Notes: generated by a model from the letters alone, not told the origin. Counted from the first letter of the stretch, positions 28,085 to 35,704 are shown. The stretch is DNA of 44,256 bases from Mycobacterium gordonae (GCF_002101675.1 NZ_LQOY01000071.1:1-44256); one strand, 5' to 3'. Made by a program: numbers and translations.

Positions 28085-28295
28085 CAACAACGACGAGTGG
28101 ACCGTCCACGTGCTCGGCCCCGACGACATCATGCCCGCCACCGACTACGCCGACGCGGTGCGTCAAGCCAACGAGATCAACAAGGTCGTCGAGGATGGCT
28201 TGCCGATTCACACCGAATACCACCCCATCGTGTGGGCGGTGCCAGTTCCGAAGGGCCGCTACGCATATCCACTCGCGCCCGGGGAGACATGCTGA
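28077..28295 (+). CDS. Small phage protein of unknown function
   Basis: A 72-residue ORF (MPDNNDEWTVHVLGPDDIMP to APGETC), alpha/beta pattern with WTVHVLGPDDI and IVWAVPVPKGRY. Overlaps the upstream gene by 8 bp; the next ATG follows the stop directly. Confidence 0.65.
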   Translation: MPDNNDEWTVHVLGPDDIMPATDYADAVRQANEINKVVEDGLPIHTEYHPIVWAVPVPKGRYAYPLAPGETC

Positions 28296-28559
28296 ATGGA
28301 CGTCCGCGCGAAACTCGCCGAAGCACTCGCCGCCGAGATAGACGAGCACGGCTACGAAGACGACGACGAGAAACGAGGCCAGGTGGCATGGCATTTCGCT
28401 GATGTGTTGCTGTCTCTGGAAGGCGTCGCCATCGTGGCGGTTCCCGAAGGGGCGTACGCCACTGTCCGGTACGACCGGGACGCGCTGATTGCCATCCTTA
28501 ACGCACAGGAAGCCGCCGAGGCTGCTGCTGACGCTGTAGAGGCGGTTGCTGATGCCTAG
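28296..28559 (+). CDS. Small acidic phage protein of unknown function
   Basis: An 87-residue ORF (MDVRAKLAEALAAEIDEHGYE to AVEAVADA), strongly acidic and Ala-rich, with a central beta segment (VAIVAVPEGAYATVRY). No family recognised. Confidence 0.65.
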   Translation: MDVRAKLAEALAAEIDEHGYEDDDEKRGQVAWHFADVLLSLEGVAIVAVPEGAYATVRYDRDALIAILNAQEAAEAAADAVEAVADA

Positions 28560-28914
28560 CCGGATACAGCTACGCCGAACCAAAGGCTGGCGGAAACCCG
28601 AAGGCGCGATTGTTGTTGCCCGGCCGAGCAAGTGGGGCAACCCGTTCCGGCTGCTGAATCAACACGCACTGATAGACCACCTTGGGCGTGAGCACCTGGC
28701 AGAGCCCGGAACAGCTCGCGCTCTCGCGGTCCGCCTATACCGCGAAGCCCTGACCAATGACGAGCTTGCCATCACCACCGATGACGTGTTCAACGAGCTT
28801 CACGGCCGCGACCTGGCCTGCTGGTGCCCCGCCGGTGTCCCCTGCCACGGCGACGTCTTGCTGTATGTCGCCAACAGCCCCATCTTTCACCCCACGGTGG
28901 TGGACCATGCCTGA
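28552..28914 (+). CDS. DUF4326 protein
   Basis: A 120-residue protein with RTKGWRKPEGAIVVARPSKWGNPF at the start and GRDLACWCPAGVPCHGDVLL at the end, the defining parts of DUF4326 (PF14216), common in actinobacteriophages and of unknown role. Conserved Cys residues suggest metal binding. Start ATG 28552 overlaps the previous gene by 8 bp. Confidence 0.85.
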   Translation: MPSRIQLRRTKGWRKPEGAIVVARPSKWGNPFRLLNQHALIDHLGREHLAEPGTARALAVRLYREALTNDELAITTDDVFNELHGRDLACWCPAGVPCHGDVLLYVANSPIFHPTVVDHA

Positions 28915-29086
28915 GCCGTACTACACCGACGAGCAGGCCCGGGACGATGCCCATCGCCGCTACGTGGACTTCCTTTGCGTTGATTGCGGCAAGGAACGGT
29001 ACTCCGCCGGCCGTCCTCGCTGTTCTCCATGTCATGTCGTTTTTGTGGCTACACGACACGAACCACAACAGGAGGCAACCGGCTGA
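28907..29086 (+). CDS. Small zinc-finger-like phage protein
   Basis: A 59-residue ORF (MPEPYYTDEQARDDAHRRY to QQEATG) with two Cys pairs (FLCVDCGKERYSAGRPRCSPCH) spaced as in a treble-clef or ribbon zinc site. TGATG overlap with the nuclease gene. Confidence 0.65.
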   Translation: MPEPYYTDEQARDDAHRRYVDFLCVDCGKERYSAGRPRCSPCHVVFVATRHEPQQEATG

Positions 29087-29538
29087 TGGCTGAGTTTTGG
29101 CGCTCACCCGCACTCAACAGCGTGTTCAAATACGAACGCCGCCTGATGCTCAACCACTTACCCAGGCTTGTATTCAGCGATGCCCCGCCGCCGTCGACAG
29201 CGGCCATGCGGGAGCTGGACAAAACCCCGTCTTGCGTTCCGCGAAGTAGTCATCGCAGCTACATCTACCACTTCTTCGACTCTGCCGGAGAGCCAGTGTA
29301 TTTCGGCAAAGCTGCCCAACCCTCATACCGCTTCGAGAAGCACAAAAGAAAGACGTGGTGGCCGGAGGTAGCCCACCTGAACCTGTACGTCGTCTCATGC
29401 GAATCCCACCCAGAAGAGACCTGCAAAGGATTCGGTAGCGACCCCAGGAGCGCCCTGAATCGCATAGCAGTTCTGTGGGAGCGCAAGGCCATCATCGACG
29501 TTAAACCGCGGCGGAACCTTGCTGGGTTGAGCGCCTGA
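29086..29538 (+). CDS. GIY-YIG-like nuclease
   Basis: A 150-residue protein. SYIYHFFDSAGEPVYFGKA is a variant GIY-YIG start (YIY then VYFGK), followed by PSYRFEKHKRKTWWPEV with the conserved Arg and His. The candidate catalytic Glu is in LWERKAIIDVKPRRN. The GIY element is therefore degenerate (YIY/YFG), so activity is unsure. Could be a homing-type or repair nuclease of the phage. Confidence 0.68.
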   Translation: MAEFWRSPALNSVFKYERRLMLNHLPRLVFSDAPPPSTAAMRELDKTPSCVPRSSHRSYIYHFFDSAGEPVYFGKAAQPSYRFEKHKRKTWWPEVAHLNLYVVSCESHPEETCKGFGSDPRSALNRIAVLWERKAIIDVKPRRNLAGLSA

Positions 29539-30251
29539 TGCCCTGGTTTCCCGTTGATGACGCCTTCCATAGCCATCCGAAAGCAGCCCGCGCAGGCGAT
29601 GAAGCGCTCGGTTTGTGGGCTCGCGCAGGCGCATTTTGCATGGCGTATTTGACTGACGGTTTCGTTCCAGAGCGGTGGGTCAAGCAGCAGCCGAAAGGGT
29701 TAGCTAAGGCGCGCAGGTTGGTTGAAGCTCAACTGTGGCGAGTTGGCGAAAAGGATGGCGAGGATGGGTTTTGGTTCCATGACTGGAAGCCCTGGTGTAC
29801 CAAAGCGCATGTTCTCGATGTTCGCCAGAAGGCCCGCGAGCGCAAGGAAAAATCCCGTGAGTCACAGTGTTCGTCACGCGTGACGGACGGCGTACGTCAC
29901 ACCGAACGCTTGGTCCATACCAAACCAAACCAAACCAATAACTCTTTGGTTGATTTAGGTGGGGGAGTTACGCAGGTAGGCGCTGACGGCCCCCGCCCCG
30001 AGTGCCCCGACCATGAAGAGAACTACGACGGCCCTTGCCGAAAGTGCAAGCGCCGCCGCGAGTGGGACGAGAAACACGCAGCCCTAGCCGAGACCGACGA
30101 GCTTGAGCGCAAGCGCGCCGCACGCGCCGCAGCGGCGAAGGCCGAAGCCGACTGCACCCTCTGCGACGAGGGCTGGGTTATTGGCCCGGACAAGAAGCCG
30201 GTTGAGCCAGCTCTTAGGTGCAAGCACGGGCGGGAGTCTGCACATGCCTGA
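29538..30251 (+). CDS. Replisome-organizer/HTH-type replication protein
   Basis: A 237-residue protein. The N-terminal 95 residues (MPWFPVDDAFHSHPKAARAG, ALGLWARAGAFCMAYLTDGFV, WFHDWKPW) are a winged-helix-like domain found in phage replication initiators. A charged linker (ARERKEKSRESQ) and a Cys-rich tail follow (CPDHEENYDGPCRKCKRR, CTLCDEGWVIGPDK, CKHGRESAHA) with probable zinc sites. Likely binds the phage origin or loads helicase. No helicase gene seen nearby. Confidence 0.7.
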   Translation: MPWFPVDDAFHSHPKAARAGDEALGLWARAGAFCMAYLTDGFVPERWVKQQPKGLAKARRLVEAQLWRVGEKDGEDGFWFHDWKPWCTKAHVLDVRQKARERKEKSRESQCSSRVTDGVRHTERLVHTKPNQTNNSLVDLGGGVTQVGADGPRPECPDHEENYDGPCRKCKRRREWDEKHAALAETDELERKRAARAAAAKAEADCTLCDEGWVIGPDKKPVEPALRCKHGRESAHA

Positions 30252-30477
30252 GTACGCAACCGGCCCGGGCCACTCAAGGTCTCGCGGAGCCGTTGTCGAG
30301 GCGTACGTCGACACAGACGTCCTTGAGTTGGACTGCCCGAGTTGTCATGTGCTGGCTGGGGAGTTCTGTCGGCATGAGTCGGGCAATGAACGGAAGATGC
30401 CGTGCCCGAAGCGGATTACTGCGGCGGCTCATCAGGGACGCATCAAAGACGCCACAAAAGCAAAGGAGCAACAGTGA
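30244..30477 (+). CDS. Small zinc-binding phage protein
   Basis: A 77-residue ORF (MPEYATGPGHSRSRGAVVEA to AKEQQ). LDCPSCHVLAGEFCRHESGN plus PCPKR resembles a four-Cys/His zinc finger repeated in actinophages. Overlaps both neighbours (8 bp upstream, GTGA downstream). Confidence 0.65.
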   Translation: MPEYATGPGHSRSRGAVVEAYVDTDVLELDCPSCHVLAGEFCRHESGNERKMPCPKRITAAAHQGRIKDATKAKEQQ

Positions 30478-30653
30478 GCGCACCCACGAAATGGACCATC
30501 CGAAAGCACGACAACCTCTGGTACGTCTGGCATCCCGGCGAGCGGCAGCCCATCACATCGTTCGGGACCTTCGCTCAGGTGCTGTCTTGGCGGCCAGACT
30601 GCGACCGCTTCCTCCGAGGTTGGTGCCGTTGCCAGTTCGAGTGCGCGCGGTGA
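30474..30653 (+). CDS. Small phage protein of unknown function
   Basis: A 59-residue ORF from GTG (VSAPTKWTIRKHDNLWYVWHP to CQFECAR). WTIRKHDNLWYVWHPGER resembles small beta-sheet DNA-binding phage proteins. The C-terminus carries three Cys. Confidence 0.6.
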   Translation: MSAPTKWTIRKHDNLWYVWHPGERQPITSFGTFAQVLSWRPDCDRFLRGWCRCQFECAR

Positions 30654-30666
30654 AGGGGACGAACCG

Positions 30667-30825
30667 ATGCCTTTGAAGCATTTGCGTGTGTGTTCCCACT
30701 GTGATGACCGAGTCAGGTGGGCTCCGTGCTCCGTGGCTTGCAGGGTGCCGTTTGAGGGTGACCCGAGGTCGTGGCTGACGAACTTGCAGGCTGGGGCAGG
30801 AACCATGCCGAAGGAGCAAGCATGA
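30667..30825 (+). CDS. Small zinc-binding phage protein
   Basis: A 52-residue ORF (MPLKHLRVCSHCDDRVRWAP to PKEQA) with CSHC and CSVAC as likely metal ligands. GAAGGGGAC lies upstream at SD distance. Stop overlaps the next start (ATGA). Confidence 0.55.
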   Translation: MPLKHLRVCSHCDDRVRWAPCSVACRVPFEGDPRSWLTNLQAGAGTMPKEQA

Positions 30826-31133
30826 GCGAGCGCCCAGACTTTGTGATGGTTGGCGGACAGGACGCCGGGAAGTTTTACCTCCTCGCATCGAAGTCGCTGA
30901 CCGAGGTCGAACTTCGCATGGAAGCCGAGCGACCAGACTGGCTCAACTATCGCTACATGCTCCCGCCGAGGGAGCGGCACTTCGTCAAGGCTGAAATGCG
31001 CGACTACGTGGTGGTCATGGCGGATAGCTACAGCGAAGCGTTCCGAACGCTGTTCGAGGTGTGGAGCCCGGAGTCTGGGGATGTCGCGATAGACGCGGGG
31101 CAGCGCGAACTTCTTCCTGGGGAGGCGTTGTGA
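30822..31133 (+). CDS. Phage protein of unknown function
   Basis: A 103-residue ORF (MSERPDFVMVGGQDAGKFYLL to ELLPGEAL), alpha/beta, with no Cys cluster. GTGA overlap with the next gene. No family recognised. Confidence 0.65.
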   Translation: MSERPDFVMVGGQDAGKFYLLASKSLTEVELRMEAERPDWLNYRYMLPPRERHFVKAEMRDYVVVMADSYSEAFRTLFEVWSPESGDVAIDAGQRELLPGEAL

Positions 31134-31303
31134 GGTTGTCTGCTTTGCAGCGGGCTAACGCTGTGAAGAACTCGGGGAAGGCACGGAAGCAGGCCGCGGC
31201 GAAGCGTGAAGCCACCGTGCAGGACCTGGATTGGGACCGGCTCATCGCCAACCTGAAGGCGATGTTGAACCTAACCGACGAAACCACCGAGGAGACGCTG
31301 TGA
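31130..31303 (+). CDS. Small basic phage protein of unknown function
   Basis: A 57-residue ORF from GTG (VRLSALQRANAVKNSGKARKQ to TEETL), Lys/Arg/Ala-rich first half, acidic end. Possibly nucleic-acid binding. TGATG overlap with the next gene. Confidence 0.6.
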   Translation: MRLSALQRANAVKNSGKARKQAAAKREATVQDLDWDRLIANLKAMLNLTDETTEETL

Positions 31304-31626
31304 TGCCGCTGCCCACCCAACCACACGCGGAAACCGGGGTTCGTCGCTCCACGGCTTCATGCGACGGCAAAACGAGGCCACCAAACCTCATCACGTGCGC
31401 CGGGTGTGGGGCGGGTTGGACGGGGCTGTCTGCCTGTCACTGCTCCGGCTGTCATAGGACCTTCACCGGACTGTCCGCGTTCGACATCCACCGCGTCGGC
31501 GGCCAGTGCAGCGACCCCGCCGACATCGTCAACCAGAAAGGCGAACACCGCCTCGTCCGGGCTGAGAAGCCGCACTGGTCCGGCTGGGGGCTTCCTGGTG
31601 ACGACACACGGTGGGAGGCGCAGTGA
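31303..31626 (+). CDS. FDXHR-type zinc-binding protein
   Basis: A 107-residue protein with CAGCGAGWTGLSACHCSGCH and TFTGLSAFDIHRVGGQC, the Cys cluster plus F-D-x-H-R signature used for a mycobacteriophage family of putative zinc-binding proteins. Role unknown. It directly precedes the WhiB-like gene and overlaps it by GTGA. Confidence 0.78.
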   Translation: MPLPTQPHAETGVRRSTASCDGKTRPPNLITCAGCGAGWTGLSACHCSGCHRTFTGLSAFDIHRVGGQCSDPADIVNQKGEHRLVRAEKPHWSGWGLPGDDTRWEAQ

Positions 31627-31967
31627 GTGTCATACCCATGCCCACACCCACCGAACGGGCCAACGGGCGCTACACAGCCCCACGGAGGCGTAAAACGGGG
31701 CCTTCCACGTTGGGGACGATGGACGCCGCCGCCGCCTGCACCCTCCGACCCGGCCTGCCGTGGGTGGCAGAGACCGCCCCAAGCCCGTTCCACCAGTCCC
31801 AGATGCGGGCCGTCTGCAACGACTGCCCCATCCGCCGCCAATGCGCCCAACACGCTGTCCGGGACATGCCGATGGGCTTCTACGCGGGGGTGTGGATACC
31901 GGGCATGGGAGGCGGTAGGTCAGCGGCGCTGAAGATGCTGCGCCACGTGGCAGGAGGAACACCATGA
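31623..31967 (+). CDS. WhiB-family iron-sulfur regulator
   Basis: A 114-residue protein. Four cluster cysteines are seen: ACTLRPGLPW, then AVCNDCPIRRQC (CxxC plus C), followed by MGFYAGVWIPG, equivalent to the GVWGG turn of WhiB proteins. A basic end (SAALKMLRHVAG) may bind DNA. Phage WhiB proteins such as that of TM4 can inhibit host WhiB2 and give superinfection exclusion; whether this one does so is inference. Confidence 0.85.
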   Translation: MSVIPMPTPTERANGRYTAPRRRKTGPSTLGTMDAAAACTLRPGLPWVAETAPSPFHQSQMRAVCNDCPIRRQCAQHAVRDMPMGFYAGVWIPGMGGGRSAALKMLRHVAGGTP

Positions 31968-32143
31968 GCGACCTAAGCCCGGACGAATTGGATGCTTTGA
32001 ACGCGGAGTTCGGCCACCGGTTCCGCCATATCACCAAAGAGGCAGGGACCGACATCTTCTGGCTGATGGACGAGATAACGAGGCACGCCGGTTGGTGGTC
32101 TGAAGCGACACACCGCGACGGCTCAGCGGGAGGAACAGCATGA
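31964..32143 (+). CDS. Small phage protein of unknown function
   Basis: A 59-residue helical ORF (MSDLSPDELDALNAEFGHRF to SAGGTA). ATGA overlap on both sides. No family recognised. Confidence 0.6.
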   Translation: MSDLSPDELDALNAEFGHRFRHITKEAGTDIFWLMDEITRHAGWWSEATHRDGSAGGTA

Positions 32144-32538
32144 GCAACACCGACATCTGTCCGCATTGTGGGTATCTCTGGGATAACCATGACGGCCTTC
32201 TCACAGGCTTAGAGCGCTGCGACGTCTGCGGCTGCATGTGGACCCAACCGAAGCCGTCACCACCGCCCCCGTCGGACCGTGACCAACTCATCGCCACTAT
32301 CGCCGACACCATCTGGGCGGAACTCGAACGCCAATCCGAAGAAGGCATGGGGCCGTACGTAGACCGGGAAATGGACATGGTCGACGCATCCGGCGCGGGC
32401 CTCGACATGAACGCAGTCGCGGCAGCCGTGGCCGCCATCTTCGTTGACTCCGAAGACGACTGCTCCTGGTGTCACAGCTGCACCGCCATCGACGGCTGGA
32501 AACGGCCGCTGACAGAAGACGACCCGGAGGCCCTGTGA
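32140..32538 (+). CDS. Zinc-ribbon phage protein
   Basis: A 132-residue protein. The N-terminus has two Cys pairs (ICPHCGYLWDNHDG, RCDVCGCMW), followed by a Pro-rich hinge (KPSPPPPS), a helical middle and a third cluster (CSWCHSC). Role unknown. Confidence 0.68.
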   Translation: MSNTDICPHCGYLWDNHDGLLTGLERCDVCGCMWTQPKPSPPPPSDRDQLIATIADTIWAELERQSEEGMGPYVDREMDMVDASGAGLDMNAVAAAVAAIFVDSEDDCSWCHSCTAIDGWKRPLTEDDPEAL

Positions 32539-33200
32539 CTGTGACCGCTACCCGCCCTATTCCGACGGATGGGAATCTCCCCCAAGCCAAACGCCTCCTG
32601 GGGGACGCTATCTCCGCGTTGATTGATCCCCGCCCACAACACCTCGACGGGCACACTCATTGGCTCAACCCTCTCTACCACGAACTCCGTGAAGCTATCG
32701 ACGCCCAACGGATCGGCAGCAGCCGCGGGAAACCGGAATCGCAGGCCCCGCTGTGGGTGGCTGCCCTGGCTGCCCTCATCGAAATCGACACACTTGCGCA
32801 CAGGCACGAACCCCACTGGCCTATCAGTGACTGCGATGATTATCCGACGGTTCAACGGTTCCGCATCATCGACGCCCGTAAGTGGCGGCCCCAAGACACC
32901 GACATCATCGAGGAACTCACGAAAGAACTCGTCAGACTCGCCGCCGCTGTCGACAAGCTATTCGCTGTCCCCCCGAAGTTCCTCGACGGGCCGTGTCCTC
33001 ACTGCCAGGCGAAGATAGCCCGCCGCCTCAACGACGAAGGGGAGTATGTGCGTGGCCCCGCGCTGCGCATCGACATCAACGGCCCCGACGACTGCTCCGC
33101 CACGTGTAATAACTGCGGGGAGCATTGGGACCGTCGGGAACTGCCGTTCCTCGGCCGGCTGCTCGGGTGCCCAAAAATCGAGGGGGTCATCGAGACATGA
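32535..33200 (+). CDS. Phage protein with C-terminal zinc ribbon
   Basis: A 221-residue protein from GTG overlapping the previous stop. The first 150 residues are helical (AKRLLGDAISALIDPRPQHLD, LHEL-type turns, DTDIIEELTKELVRLAAAVD). The C-terminus holds PCPHCQAKIARRL and ATCNNCGEHWDRREL, a clear four-Cys zinc ribbon. Proteins of this build are common in mycobacteriophage early regions and have no known role. Confidence 0.72.
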   Translation: MTVTATRPIPTDGNLPQAKRLLGDAISALIDPRPQHLDGHTHWLNPLYHELREAIDAQRIGSSRGKPESQAPLWVAALAALIEIDTLAHRHEPHWPISDCDDYPTVQRFRIIDARKWRPQDTDIIEELTKELVRLAAAVDKLFAVPPKFLDGPCPHCQAKIARRLNDEGEYVRGPALRIDINGPDDCSATCNNCGEHWDRRELPFLGRLLGCPKIEGVIET

Positions 33201-33256
33201 CCAACCTGACACGGCGCCTGCATATCGGTAGCCAGCAAAGGAGCAAAAATGCTTGA
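33197..33256 (+). CDS. Possible 19-residue leader ORF
   Basis: ATG overlaps the previous stop (ATGA) and the ORF overlaps the next start by 8 bp. MTNLTRRLHIGSQQRSKNA has no motif. May serve only for translational coupling. Confidence 0.25.
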   Translation: MTNLTRRLHIGSQQRSKNA

Positions 33257-33371
33257 CCACGACTTCCAGCCCGTCGAGGGCCACCCCGACGACGACGAAT
33301 GCACCTACCGCCGCGACGGGACCGATGCGACCTACTGCGGCGAGACACGCGATGCCCACGGGCTGCCATGA
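33249..33371 (+). CDS. Small acidic phage protein
   Basis: A 40-residue ORF (MLDHDFQPVEGHPDDDECTY to AHGLP) after a good SD (AAAGGAGC). Two Cys; Asp-rich. ATGA overlap with the next gene. Confidence 0.5.
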   Translation: MLDHDFQPVEGHPDDDECTYRRDGTDATYCGETRDAHGLP

Positions 33372-33538
33372 GGTGCTATGACTGCGGCGGCCATCAGGTC
33401 CACGATGGCCAATGCCTGGAATGCCGTTGCCCTGAGTTTGGCCGCGACCCCCTGGACGACAAGTTGCGGGAGCGACCGGGGATGAGACGCAAGATCGTAA
33501 CGAACCTTCACGACGAGGCGACAGGCGAGTATGACTAA
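33368..33538 (+). CDS. Small zinc-ribbon phage protein
   Basis: A 56-residue ORF (MRCYDCGGHQVHDGQCLECR to TGEYD). CYDC and CLEC give a four-Cys zinc ribbon at residues 3-20. Overlaps the next gene by 8 bp. Confidence 0.65.
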   Translation: MRCYDCGGHQVHDGQCLECRCPEFGRDPLDDKLRERPGMRRKIVTNLHDEATGEYD

Positions 33539-33890
33539 CGCAACTGACCTGGCGCTTCACGAACTCGACACGTTCATCGGTGCGTGGATCGGGCCAGCCG
33601 CGCAACGCTACCTGTTCGATCCCCGTGAGCGGGCTGTCGCCAGAGTGCAGGACGCAATACGCGCTATCGCGGCCGGGGAGAACCGGCCACCACCAGCCGG
33701 ATACCTCGTGTGCCGCCGTGACCATGTGACCCGCGAGCACCCGAACTACCGCGACCACAAATCAGGCTTCGTGTACGTGCCGATCAGCGCCGTATTCGAG
33801 AACCCCGTCCGCGCCGACTACGCACTCGAAAACTGCGCGGAACGTAAAGGGCACCACGTCATCTGCGAGATACAGGAGTGGCAACGATGA
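33531..33890 (+). CDS. Phage protein of unknown function
   Basis: A 119-residue ORF (MTNATDLALHELDTFIGAWIG to QEWQR). Helical first half (ERAVARVQDAIRAIAAGEN), then a Cys/His-containing half (LVCRRDHVTREHPNYRDHK, GHHVICE). No family recognised. Confidence 0.65.
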   Translation: MTNATDLALHELDTFIGAWIGPAAQRYLFDPRERAVARVQDAIRAIAAGENRPPPAGYLVCRRDHVTREHPNYRDHKSGFVYVPISAVFENPVRADYALENCAERKGHHVICEIQEWQR

Positions 33891-34087
33891 GTGATGACGC
33901 ACAGAGAGACGATCCCGCGCTGCTTGAGGCGTTGGTCAGTAGTTATTCAATCCTGAGCTTGCTGCACCATCGCGGCCTGGTCGACTCAACGATGAATCGC
34001 GAGGACGTTGCGAAGGCATTGGACAAGCTGCACCCCTTCGCCAAGGCGGCGGAGCAACGCATCATGTCCCAGCGCAACCTGACCTAA
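33887..34087 (+). CDS. Small phage protein of unknown function
   Basis: A 66-residue helical ORF (MSDDAQRDDPALLEALVSSYS to SQRNLT). ATG 33887 overlaps the upstream stop; GTG 33878 is possible. The next ATG follows its stop directly. Confidence 0.6.
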   Translation: MSDDAQRDDPALLEALVSSYSILSLLHHRGLVDSTMNREDVAKALDKLHPFAKAAEQRIMSQRNLT

Positions 34088-34267
34088 ATGGGAATCATCG
34101 GACGCACCTGCCCTGAGTGTGGTGACTATTTCACCACCAACCGCGCAGACCGCCACTACTGCAGCGACGACTGTCGAAACAGCTACGGCCCGTGCGGAAT
34201 GCGCCTGCAACGGAATGTATCACCGACCAACACTGCGACCGCGCAGCCCGAGCAAACCACTACCTAA
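34088..34267 (+). CDS. Small zinc-finger phage protein
   Basis: A 59-residue ORF (MGIIGRTCPECGDYFTTNRAD) with CPEC then YCSDDCRNSY, a standard CxxC...CxxxC site. Ends PEQTTT within a repeated element (see the dispersed repeat at gene ends). Confidence 0.65.
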   Translation: MGIIGRTCPECGDYFTTNRADRHYCSDDCRNSYGPCGMRLQRNVSPTNTATAQPEQTTT

Positions 34268-34307
34268 CGTAAGAAATCCCACACGGCACGAAATCACAGG
34301 AGTAGCA

Positions 34308-34526
34308 ATGACAATTACCGACCCCGACACCCAGCGCGGCCTGTACGGCAAGTACCGCGTCGAGAAGGTCAACGGCAAGCCAATCGGCCAATGCTTCGTT
34401 CTAGAAGAACACGACCCCCACGCGGTCGCTGCACTTCGGGCATACGCCGAATCATGCGCCGCCGAGTTCCCCAGTCTGGCGACCGACCTGGCGGCCATGG
34501 CCGACCGCTGGCAAATCACTACCTGA
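34308..34526 (+). CDS. Small phage protein of unknown function
   Basis: A 72-residue ORF (MTITDPDTQRGLYGKYRVEK to RWQITT) after ACAGGAG at SD distance. KYRVEKVNGKPIGQCFVLEE and HDPHAVAALRAYAESC resemble short phage proteins of unknown role seen in many actinophages. Ends in the repeat element. Confidence 0.65.
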   Translation: MTITDPDTQRGLYGKYRVEKVNGKPIGQCFVLEEHDPHAVAALRAYAESCAAEFPSLATDLAAMADRWQITT

Positions 34527-34528
34527 CT

Positions 34529-34669
34529 ATGAGCGAAACGCCTGAGTGTGAATGCTTCTGGGTTGACCCGAAGTATTGGACGACCCACTGCGGGGCCGTC
34601 GAACCGGGGAGCCAGATGGAGTGGAACCCCGAGTGTCCAGCGCACCCGCCGCAGCAAACCACTACCTGA
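34529..34669 (+). CDS. Small Cys-rich phage protein
   Basis: A 46-residue ORF (MSETPECECFWVDPKYWTTH to PPQQTTT) with four Cys and two His, possibly zinc-binding. Ends in the repeat element. Confidence 0.5.
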   Translation: MSETPECECFWVDPKYWTTHCGAVEPGSQMEWNPECPAHPPQQTTT

Positions 34670-34687
34670 CGTAAGAACGGAGGAACG

Positions 34688-34861
34688 GTGAAAACCGATT
34701 GGACCGGCGCGGATTGGATGAACCCAGACGCGCAAATGTTCTGGGAGAACTACCAGGCAGAGAACGCGATAGACGAAGACCTTGGCGATGGCCGCTACAT
34801 CAGCCGCGAGTTTGGGGGGTGTGCGACTTGCAACGGTGGTGGCTGCGGCGACTGCCGCTAG
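34688..34861 (+). CDS. Small Cys-rich phage protein
   Basis: A 57-residue ORF from GTG (VKTDWTGADWMNPDAQMFWE) ending CATCNGGGCGDCR, a four-Cys cluster. AACGGAGGAAC provides the SD. Confidence 0.55.
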   Translation: MKTDWTGADWMNPDAQMFWENYQAENAIDEDLGDGRYISREFGGCATCNGGGCGDCR

Positions 34862-34885
34862 CAAATCGGCAGTTAACGTAAGGAT

Positions 34886-35035
34886 ATGAGTGAACACCCC
34901 TACGTGATCCCAGACCTCGGCACGTGCCCGAAGTGTGGCCGGTGGCGCTACTACGAGCGCGGCGAGTGGAGACACCTGACCACACACACCGCAAACTGCC
35001 ACCCGACATTAAGAAGGGATACTCAGCATGACTGA
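34886..35035 (+). CDS. Small zinc-finger-like phage protein
   Basis: A 49-residue ORF (MSEHPYVIPDLGTCPKCGRW to DTQHD). CPKC plus THTANCH could form one zinc site. Overlaps the next gene by 8 bp. Confidence 0.5.
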   Translation: MSEHPYVIPDLGTCPKCGRWRYYERGEWRHLTTHTANCHPTLRRDTQHD

Positions 35036-35282
35036 ACAGCACACATTGAACGCGCTAATCGCCAACGCCTCGACCGCAGTCGAAGACCTGCGCGTCGGCC
35101 ACCTGATCATCTGGGATGACAAGGTTTACCGCGTTGAGCGCAACGTTTGGAGCCGTGGCCCAGCTTGGCATGAAGTGACGCTCGCCAATACAGACGGCAC
35201 GATTGAGGTCAACTGGTACGCCGACGAGCGACGGACCACCATTTACGCGGTGTCGCCGCGATTCCCCGGCGGGCTGACGTAA
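35028..35282 (+). CDS. Phage protein of unknown function
   Basis: An 84-residue ORF (MTEQHTLNALIANASTAVED to FPGGLT). A beta-rich middle (HLIIWDDKVYRVERNVW, WHEVTLANTDGTIEVNWY) suggests a small barrel. SD AAGAAGGG upstream. Confidence 0.65.
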   Translation: MTEQHTLNALIANASTAVEDLRVGHLIIWDDKVYRVERNVWSRGPAWHEVTLANTDGTIEVNWYADERRTTIYAVSPRFPGGLT

Positions 35283-35318
35283 AGACCACTTACCCGGTGA
35301 GTTACAGGAGAGGCAACG

Positions 35319-35585
35319 ATGAGCGACCACAGGTTTGAAATTGACGTCAAGTTCAGCATCTACGGCCAGGACTTCGACTGGGATGCATCGCTGAACTGGA
35401 ACAACCCTGGCGGCATGGACACCCGCATCGAGGAATGGTTCCTCAACTGCTACGCCAAAGCCCGCAGCGGCTACAACACCCTCGTTGAAATGCAGCGAGC
35501 CGAGGAATGCGAGCGCCGCGAACGCGAACAGCTAGCGCGCCTCAAAGCGAAGTACGAACCCGACACCGGGCAAACCACTACCTGA
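35319..35585 (+). CDS. Phage protein of unknown function
   Basis: An 88-residue ORF (MSDHRFEIDVKFSIYGQDFD to GQTTT). The C-terminal half is a charged helix (RAEECERREREQLARLKAKY). SD ACAGGAGAGG upstream. Ends in the repeat element. Confidence 0.65.
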   Translation: MSDHRFEIDVKFSIYGQDFDWDASLNWNNPGGMDTRIEEWFLNCYAKARSGYNTLVEMQRAEECERREREQLARLKAKYEPDTGQTTT

Positions 35586-35602
35586 CAGAAGAACCGGCTC
35601 CT

Positions 35603-35704
35603 ATGGGACTTGACGACACGCCGCCACGCCGGTGCAGTGAGTGCGTGCGAATCCGCAGGTGGCGGGTTATTGTGTCAGAGGTGTCTTTGGTGACCCACAA
35701 ATAA
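35603..35704 (+). CDS. Possible 33-residue ORF
   Basis: MGLDDTPPRRCSECVRIRRW to LVTHK, with one CSEC pair. No clear SD. A short hairpin (ACACCC-TCA-GGGTGT at 35714-35728) follows just downstream, before the sugar-modification cassette. Confidence 0.3.
   Translation: MGLDDTPPRRCSECVRIRRWRVIVSEVSLVTHK

Larger units (their letters stand above)
34251..35593 (+). repeat. Short repeat at the 3' ends of successive small genes
   Basis: Related copies of GCAAACCACTACCTGACGTAAGAA occur at 34252-34276, 34511-34527 (partial), 34654-34677, 34861-34884 (diverged), 34991-35015 (diverged) and 35570-35593. In four of them the element encodes the last residues of a different gene (QTTT or QITT) and its stop codon. 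The TAAGAA half then leads into the next ribosome-binding site. Only these gene ends in the phage carry it. Confidence 0.75.
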
